From: an uncultured Pelagibacteraceae bacterium
Lineage (GTDB): Bacteria > Pseudomonadota > Alphaproteobacteria > Pelagibacterales > Pelagibacteraceae
NCBI GenBank assembly: GCA_902558795.1
Contig: CACEFI010000005.1
Coordinates: forward strand, 1-43,629
Direction of reading: 5' to 3'
Length of the DNA: 43,629 nucleotides
Part shown: one piece after another, positions 37,533 through 43,629 of the stretch
Numbering within the stretch: the first letter of the stretch is position 1
Layout: every line of letters starts with the position of its first letter
Made by a program: the position numbers and the translations under genes
The notes under the pieces: model-generated
Told to the model about the DNA's origin: nothing
What the model saw: only the letters and a program-made list of their open reading frames with translations
Database searches by the model: none

Positions 37533-38419
37533 GATTTAATATCAATTCGTTTTCTAATAATTTCTTTATTAAGCTTCATTTCACGGTATGACATAATAAA
37601 AACTCCTAAAAATATAATACTAGCACCAATCCAAGTGAAGAGATCAGGGGTTTCGCTAAATACGAAATAGCCAATTAGAGATGCAAATACTAAGCTTAGA
37701 AAAGAATAGGGTTGTGTCATGCTCACATCTACTAGTTTATAAGCATGATTAATACAAAGATGTAACAAAGTACCAGACAAACCTGCAAAAAATAAATAAA
37801 TCAGAGTTTGTAAACTAGGTGTTTGCCAATAAAACAATGCAATAATGAAACTAAAAATAGTCATATAGCTGTATCCATAAGATAAAATTGTAATCGAACT
37901 ATCATCTTTTGTGATAGTTTTTGTAATTATGATCACAATGGACCACATAAAAGAAGAGGCTAGTGCCATATAAACTCCAAGAGAGATTTCAATAATTCCA
38001 GGCCTTAAAATTATTAACATTCCAATAAATCCCAAAACTAATGCAAAACTCCTGTATATGTAAATTTTTTCTCCAAGAAACAAAACAGCCAATATAGTTA
38101 CCAAGAAAGGAACAACAAAGGATATGGCTGTAGCTTTTTCAATTGGCATCATTACTAAAGCTGAGAAATATAACAGCATCGAAGGTAAGTTTAAAACTGC
38201 TCTTAGAAAATGTTTTTTATGATGATTTGTTTTAAAAACTGTAAATTTAGATTTTAACATATAGGGAAAAATAATTAGGAAACCAAATAAAAATCTAAAA
38301 AATCCAGCAACATAAACATTAACATCCTCTTGTGCTAATTTTAGAAAAGTTAACATTAATGTTCCAAAAAAAACTGAAATGATAATTAAAAAAATTGCTA
38401 ATTTATTATTGGACATCAA
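37529..38419 (-). CDS. EamA/DMT family transporter
   Basis: Ten-TM EamA pattern, LGFIGMLIILRPG. Confidence 0.87.
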   Translation of the reverse strand: MMSNNKLAIFLIIISVFFGTLMLTFLKLAQEDVNVYVAGFFRFLFGFLIIFPYMLKSKFTVFKTNHHKKHFLRAVLNLPSMLLYFSALVMMPIEKATAISFVVPFLVTILAVLFLGEKIYIYRSFALVLGFIGMLIILRPGIIEISLGVYMALASSFMWSIVIIITKTITKDDSSITILSYGYSYMTIFSFIIALFYWQTPSLQTLIYLFFAGLSGTLLHLCINHAYKLVDVSMTQPYSFLSLVFASLIGYFVFSETPDLFTWIGASIIFLGVFIMSYREMKLNKEIIRKRIDIKS

Positions 38420-38465
38420 TAAACGACTATAAGTATAACTGAACTATTAACAATCTTAGTTTAGT

Positions 38466-39329
38466 TTAATTTTTAGAAGATTGGTTTAAAACAAAGATAC
38501 CAGAGCAAGTAATTACAATAGCTCCAATAATTGTAAATATATCAGGAGTATCATTATAAAATATATATCCAAAAATTATTGCCCAAAAAATTAATGTGTA
38601 ATGAAATGGTTGGATTATGCTTGCTCTTGCTTTACTCAATGCAATGATTTGAAGATAAAGTCCTAATGAAAAAAATATACCTATGCCTAAAAACATTGAG
38701 TATGAAGAACTATCTATTGGTCTCCAAAAATTAGTAGCTAATAAAGACATAACTAACAAACCAATTATTGAGGTAAAAAATAAAGATGTTTCATTTGAGT
38801 CGTATTTTGAAACTTTTTTAGTAATGACCTGATAAAGTCCTAATACAAATGCTGCCATTAAAGGCAATAAAGCTTTAGGATCAAAAATTGATGAAGTTGG
38901 TCGTAGAATAATTAAAACCCCAACAAAACCGATAAATATAGCTATCCAGGTTTTAGGAGATACTTTTTCTTTTAAAATTATTGAAGATAAAGCAACAACT
39001 ATTACTGGAGCTAAGGAACCGACGCTATGCGCATTTGCTAAAGATAAATATTTAAATGACAATACAAAACAACCAGACTCTATCACTGATAATAAGCTTC
39101 GAAATATCTGTAATTTAACATCTTTAGATTTGTAAAATAAATTGTTTTTTTTTCTCTTAGCCTCAAACAAAGCTAAAAATAAAACAAAAACATATTTAAA
39201 TAAAAGTAATTGAAAAACAGAATGATGTAGTATTAAAGTTTTTTGAATTGCATCTAAGATAGAAAAAGATAAGTAAGCAAAAATTCCAAAAAGTATCCCA
39301 ATAGACTCCTTAGACTTAAAAAGATGCAT
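38466..39329 (-). CDS. EamA/DMT family transporter (tandem paralogue)
   Basis: Ten-TM EamA pattern, IGFVGVLIILRP. Confidence 0.87.
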   Translation of the reverse strand: MHLFKSKESIGILFGIFAYLSFSILDAIQKTLILHHSVFQLLLFKYVFVLFLALFEAKRKKNNLFYKSKDVKLQIFRSLLSVIESGCFVLSFKYLSLANAHSVGSLAPVIVVALSSIILKEKVSPKTWIAIFIGFVGVLIILRPTSSIFDPKALLPLMAAFVLGLYQVITKKVSKYDSNETSLFFTSIIGLLVMSLLATNFWRPIDSSSYSMFLGIGIFFSLGLYLQIIALSKARASIIQPFHYTLIFWAIIFGYIFYNDTPDIFTIIGAIVITCSGIFVLNQSSKN

Positions 39330-39332
39330 AAA

Positions 39333-40415
39333 TTAGTTTAAAATCTTTTTATATTCTTCAATGATATTTGACCAATAAAACTTTGTAACAAAGTCTTTTG
39401 CATTTTTTCCATATTCTAAATATTTTTTATTTTCTAAAATAGAATTGATCGATGAATAAATTTCATCCAATTCGTTGCCATCACAAATTAATCCTGTTTT
39501 TTCATGATCAATAGCATCAGATGCACCACCATCTTTACCACCAATAGATGGAATGCCATATTGAGCTGCTTCTGTATAAGCAATACCAAAACCCTCAACT
39601 GATGATTTGTAAATACCAGAGGGCATGATAAATATATTCGATTTAGCAACTAAAGCATTTTTTAAATCATCAGTTATATCTTTAAAAAACATTACCTGAC
39701 CTTCTAAATCTAATTCTTTTACAAGATTTTTAATATTTTCTTCCTCATCGCCATAACCAATACAGATATAGACAATATCAGGGTATATCTGTTTTAAATT
39801 TCTTAGAGCCATTATTACTTTTTCATGATTTTTTCTTTTATCAAATCTTGAAACTGTAATTAATCTTGGAGATTTTATTTTAAGTAAGCTCTCAACTTTA
39901 TCTAGTGATTTTTGATCAAGATCTTTTATTGGATCTATTCCTGGATTGATAACAATAATTTTTTCTTCTTTAACACCAATATCAATTGCTAAATTTTTAG
40001 TGTATTTTGAATTGGCAATTACTTTTTCAACACTATTTAAAACTTTTAACAATCGTTTATTTATTCCTGATCCTTTAGCATGGTTAATTTCTTTACCGTG
40101 AATTAAGCAATATTTTTTTTTATTATTTTTTAAATGCTCCAAACTTTTCCAATGATCAGAAATAATTCCATTTACTTTACTATCTTTGACAAATTCATCA
40201 ATTAGATATGCTTTTCTATATTTTCTAAGTAATTTAGGTCCACCAACTCTTTCAATAGAAAATGATGCTTGATCATCAAAAGATTTATGATTTTCTATAT
40301 AGTCAGTAAAAACTTTGATCATAAAGCTCTTTGAAAGTTCTTTTGCAAGTCCCCACATTAAGCTTTGCATTCCACCTAATTCAGGTGGAAAAGATCTAGT
40401 AACGATTAAATACAT
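39333..40415 (-). CDS. Glycosyltransferase family 4
   Basis: SFPPELGGMQSLMWGLAKEL, VSRFDKRKNHEKVI, EGFGIAYTEAAQYGIPSIGG. Confidence 0.9.
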   Translation of the reverse strand: MYLIVTRSFPPELGGMQSLMWGLAKELSKSFMIKVFTDYIENHKSFDDQASFSIERVGGPKLLRKYRKAYLIDEFVKDSKVNGIISDHWKSLEHLKNNKKKYCLIHGKEINHAKGSGINKRLLKVLNSVEKVIANSKYTKNLAIDIGVKEEKIIVINPGIDPIKDLDQKSLDKVESLLKIKSPRLITVSRFDKRKNHEKVIMALRNLKQIYPDIVYICIGYGDEEENIKNLVKELDLEGQVMFFKDITDDLKNALVAKSNIFIMPSGIYKSSVEGFGIAYTEAAQYGIPSIGGKDGGASDAIDHEKTGLICDGNELDEIYSSINSILENKKYLEYGKNAKDFVTKFYWSNIIEEYKKILN

Positions 40416-40969
40416 TAATCATATTTCCATTTAATACTACAGCCAGCACTAGGGATTTGATCTTGTGGTCCATTGCCGGTTTCAGCAATTTGCTTCATAG
40501 ATTTTAATAAATCACTTTCACCATTTTTTACTGGCACAAAATTCTTAAGTTCTCTTAATCTTCCTCTATATTGAAGTTCTAAATTTTTATTGTAGCCAAA
40601 AAAATCTGGCGTACATACAGCATCATAAGATTTTGCAACTTCTTGAGTATCATCGTGCAAATAAGGAAAACTAAATTGATTATCAGTTGAAAATTTAATC
40701 ATTTTATCAAAAGAGTCCTCTGGATAATTAATAAAATCATTTGAACATATTGCAACTGAGTTTATTCCAATTTTTTTTAATTCATTACAGTCTTCAACTA
40801 GTTCTTTTGTTATAGCTTTGACATATGGACAATGATTACAAATAAACATAATCAAAGTTCCATTTTCTCCTTTGATATCGTTCAATGAAATAATTTTATT
40901 TTCTGTTGATTTTAATTCAAATGATAAAGCTTTTTTACCAAAATCACATATTGGAGTTTGAACTGGCAT
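40415..40969 (-). CDS. Thioredoxin-family (AhpC/TSA/ResA-like) protein
   Basis: GTLIMFICNHCPYVKAI (CxxC-type site), DTQEVAKSYDAVCTPDFFGY. Confidence 0.85.
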   Translation of the reverse strand: MPVQTPICDFGKKALSFELKSTENKIISLNDIKGENGTLIMFICNHCPYVKAITKELVEDCNELKKIGINSVAICSNDFINYPEDSFDKMIKFSTDNQFSFPYLHDDTQEVAKSYDAVCTPDFFGYNKNLELQYRGRLRELKNFVPVKNGESDLLKSMKQIAETGNGPQDQIPSAGCSIKWKYD

Positions 40970-40989
40970 ACTATAAGAATATATAAATT

Positions 40990-41502
40990 ATGTTTTACGA
41001 TTTAAAAGATAAAAAACCACAAAACTCTGGCGAAAATTGGGTAGCACCTAATGCAACGATTATAGGAGACGTTACTTTAGAAAAAAACTCAAGTATCTGG
41101 TTTAATGCAGTACTACGTGGTGATATTGAAAATATTTACATAGGTGAGGGATCAAATATTCAAGATGGCAGTGTTTTACATACTGACCCAGGCTGCCCTT
41201 TAAAAGTTGGAAAAAATGTAACTGTTGGCCACCTTGTTATGCTTCATGGATGTACAATTGGAGATAATAGTTTGATTGGTATTGGGGCAGTAATTCTAAA
41301 TAATGCTAAGATTGGAAAAAATTGTATTATTGGCGCCAAAGCTTTAATTACAGAAAATAAAGAAATACCAGATAATTCATTAGTAATTGGCTCACCAGGT
41401 AAAGTAATCAGAGAAATAACTGAAGAAGAAAAAAAATCAGTTTTAGAAAATACAAAACACTACCAAGATAATTGGAAAAGATATTCTAAATCAGTATTTT
41501 AA
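40990..41502 (+). CDS. Gamma-carbonic anhydrase-like hexapeptide-repeat protein
   Basis: LRGDIENIYIGEGSNIQDGSVLHTDPGCPLKVGKNVTVGHLVMLHGCTIGD. Confidence 0.9.
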   Translation: MFYDLKDKKPQNSGENWVAPNATIIGDVTLEKNSSIWFNAVLRGDIENIYIGEGSNIQDGSVLHTDPGCPLKVGKNVTVGHLVMLHGCTIGDNSLIGIGAVILNNAKIGKNCIIGAKALITENKEIPDNSLVIGSPGKVIREITEEEKKSVLENTKHYQDNWKRYSKSVF

Positions 41503-41505
41503 TTA

Positions 41506-42414
41506 ATGAGCAAGAAATTTAAGATTGGTATTGATTATGGAGGTACCAAAATTGAAGGAATTCTTTTAGATGATATGGGACTTCAAATAGAGAGAAAAAG
41601 GTACTCATATGAAAAAAATTATTTGTCTGGGATTGAAACAGTAAAAAAACTTGTAGATGAATTTGATAAATTAAGTAATCAAATTTGCACAGTTGGTGTA
41701 GGAATACCAGGATTTTCATCTAAGGAAACTGGATTGGTAACAAACGCTAATTCTATGTGGTTAAATGATAAACCATTTAAAAAAGATTTAGAAATAGCAC
41801 TTAATAGAAAAGTAAAGTTAATGAATGATGCTAATTGCTTTACCTTATCAGAAGCTGTTGATGGAGCTGGAAAAGATTATCAATCTATTTTTGGAATAAT
41901 AATTGGAACGGGTTTTGGTGGAGCACTATCATATAAGAAAGAAATTATTGAAGGAGCTAATCAAATTGCAGGTGACTGGGGTCACCAACCTCTTCCATAC
42001 CCAACAAAAGAAGAAATTGAAACAAAGATAAACTGTCCATCAATGAATTGTGGAAGACCTCTATGTGCAGAACAATTTATGTCAGGTATAGGTTTTAAAG
42101 ATGTGTTTAATCAAAAATATAATACAAATTTTTCCTCAGAAGAAATTGTACAACTTGATTTAGATGGAGATCTTAGGGCTAATTTAGAATTAAGTTTATA
42201 TGAAGATAGGATGGCAAGATTAATGGCAGTGATGATAGGAATTTTTGATCCTGATGCTATTATTCTTGGAGGTGGAATGTCCAATATTGATAGACTTTAT
42301 AAAAATATTCCAACGTTGATACCAAAATATACTTTTTCCAACAAAGTGATAACGAAAGTATTAAAAAATTTTCATGGGGATTCAAGCGGAGTTAGAGGTG
42401 CCGCTTGGCTTTAG
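41506..42414 (+). CDS. ROK family sugar kinase
   Basis: GIDYGGTKIEGILL, NDANCFTLSEA, GTGFGGAL, CPSMNCGRPLCAE zinc-motif region. Confidence 0.9.
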   Translation: MSKKFKIGIDYGGTKIEGILLDDMGLQIERKRYSYEKNYLSGIETVKKLVDEFDKLSNQICTVGVGIPGFSSKETGLVTNANSMWLNDKPFKKDLEIALNRKVKLMNDANCFTLSEAVDGAGKDYQSIFGIIIGTGFGGALSYKKEIIEGANQIAGDWGHQPLPYPTKEEIETKINCPSMNCGRPLCAEQFMSGIGFKDVFNQKYNTNFSSEEIVQLDLDGDLRANLELSLYEDRMARLMAVMIGIFDPDAIILGGGMSNIDRLYKNIPTLIPKYTFSNKVITKVLKNFHGDSSGVRGAAWL

Positions 42415-42450
42415 AATAATGTATAATATATTTACAAAAAGGAGAAAATA

Positions 42451-42741
42451 ATGCCAGCAGGTTATGTGATTGCACAATTAAAAATAACAAATTCTGAAAA
42501 CTATAAAGAATATGTAGAAAAAGTTCCTGATGTAATTAAAAAATATGGAGGCGAATATCTTGCTAGAGGAGGTGAACATCAAGTTGTTGAAGGCGAAGAT
42601 AATTTTCCAAGAATAGTTATCATTAAATTTCCAACTTATGAAAAAGCATTAGAGTGGTACAATTCTGAGGAATATAAACCTGTCAAAGACATACGTTTGC
42701 AAAACTCTGAAGGAAGCAATATTATTGTTAAAGGAGTATGA
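42451..42741 (+). CDS. DUF1330 family protein
   Basis: GYVIAQLKITNSENYKEYVEKVPDVIKKYGGEYLARGG; SD AAAGGAG. Confidence 0.9.
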   Translation: MPAGYVIAQLKITNSENYKEYVEKVPDVIKKYGGEYLARGGEHQVVEGEDNFPRIVIIKFPTYEKALEWYNSEEYKPVKDIRLQNSEGSNIIVKGV

Positions 42742-42761
42742 GAAGATTTCTATTAATTTTT

Positions 42762-42965
42762 TTAGTTAAATAAGAGACCATTAACTGAATAAACTATTAA
42801 TCCAATTATTATAATAAATAAAATTAAAAAGGAAATTTGCCCACTTAATTGAGATTTAATTTTTGTTTTTCCTTCTTTAAATTTTTTAACATGAATGCTA
42901 CCAAATCTCATTACAACTAATCCTATAATGATTAAAAATGCTGTAAATATGTATCCAGTGACCAT
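42762..42965 (-). CDS. Small membrane protein, two predicted TM segments
   Basis: 67 aa with two hydrophobic segments, directly downstream of the 42966..43595 gene. Confidence 0.55.
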   Translation of the reverse strand: MVTGYIFTAFLIIIGLVVMRFGSIHVKKFKEGKTKIKSQLSGQISFLILFIIIIGLIVYSVNGLLFN

Positions 42966-43595
42966 CTATGGAACTAACCAATATTCTCTTGAAATAGTTT
43001 TTTCAGAACCTAAATTATTTTCAAAATCGAATTTAGCTCTTCGATGTCCTTTAGCTGCTAAATAAAGCCATTCAATAGATTTTATTTTACACTGAATAAC
43101 GGTAAAGTTTTTATAACCTTCTTCACTTTGTTCCTTAGTGTAATCAAAATTATCTAGTTCAGGTTTTAACCCTGAGGTAGGAATGTCACTTTCTGTTCCT
43201 GGCCCGTCATCAACTAAATAACATTTTCTAGATATATGTTGTGTTTTCAACCATGACTCTTTTGTTACTTGGTTATTATGATTTACAGTACATTCTACTT
43301 TAAGTCTTACCTGTATTTTTTCTTCTTTATCATAAAATAACATTGCAGCATTTTTATTAGCTTTTAATTTAGCAATTTTATCCGATCTGATATCGCTATG
43401 ATATTGAACAAGATTTTTTATTTCATCTGCCTTTCTAAGAACGACTATTCGTCCATCAAAATCAGATTGATGTCCGCATATGAAAACAGGAATTCGAAAG
43501 GGTGATCCTCTATCTTTGACCGCATTAGTTAGCATTGACCAAATTTTCTTTTTGATCTCAGTAAAATCCTCGTAATAAGGAACTGTATCAGTCAC
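42966..43595 (-). CDS. Pyridoxamine 5'-phosphate oxidase-like FMN-binding protein
   Basis: IVVLRKADEIKNLVQYHSDIRSDKIAKLKANKNAAMLFYDKEEKIQVRLKVECTV. Confidence 0.85.
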   Translation of the reverse strand: MTDTVPYYEDFTEIKKKIWSMLTNAVKDRGSPFRIPVFICGHQSDFDGRIVVLRKADEIKNLVQYHSDIRSDKIAKLKANKNAAMLFYDKEEKIQVRLKVECTVNHNNQVTKESWLKTQHISRKCYLVDDGPGTESDIPTSGLKPELDNFDYTKEQSEEGYKNFTVIQCKIKSIEWLYLAAKGHRRAKFDFENNLGSEKTISREYWLVP

Positions 43596-43629
43596 AAATA
43601 TTATTTTTTCTTCTTTAATCTAGCAATTA

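Noticed and set aside
37529-39329. Two adjacent EamA transporters as a recent tandem duplication
   Set aside because: Proteins are clearly diverged apart from family motifs; ordinary paralogue pair
1-43629. Searched for CRISPR arrays, IS/transposases, integrases, phage genes and toxin-antitoxin pairs
   Set aside because: No supporting repeats or protein families seen in the sequence or ORF track

Overview
AT-rich, gene-dense chromosomal window. Gene content, AGA-dominated Arg codons, tiny or overlapping intergenic gaps and abundant binding-protein transporters suggest a SAR11/Pelagibacterales-like streamlined marine alphaproteobacterium (inference, no search run). It encodes five binding-protein transport operons: TRAP DctP-M-Q, an iron/sugar-phosphate-type ABC, a taurine-type TauA-B-C, a polar amino acid ABC lacking an ATPase gene, and a tripartite tricarboxylate TctC-B-A. 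Metabolic blocks are a taurine/omega-amino acid block (aminotransferase, alanine dehydrogenase, Ldh2-family dehydrogenase), a dimethylglycine/sarcosine dehydrogenase, and a methylthioadenosine (MTA)/polyamine block (apt, mtnP, mtnA, fused class II aldolase-SDR, fused SpeD-SpeE). There are also EamA exporters, glycosyltransferases and one tRNA-Met. No CRISPR, phage or IS element was seen. The best leads are: (1) an unrelated hairpin directly after the binding-protein gene in all five transporter operons, one being an intrinsic terminator built into the start of tctB; (2) a possible compact MTA-disposal pathway ending in a fused aldolase-dehydrogenase next to speDE; (3) a family of three ~65-69 aa tail-anchored proteins, two of which share an upstream motif next to an internally duplicated HTH regulator; (4) a TauC-type permease with a very large N-terminal extension; (5) a codon-usage break between dctP and dctM.
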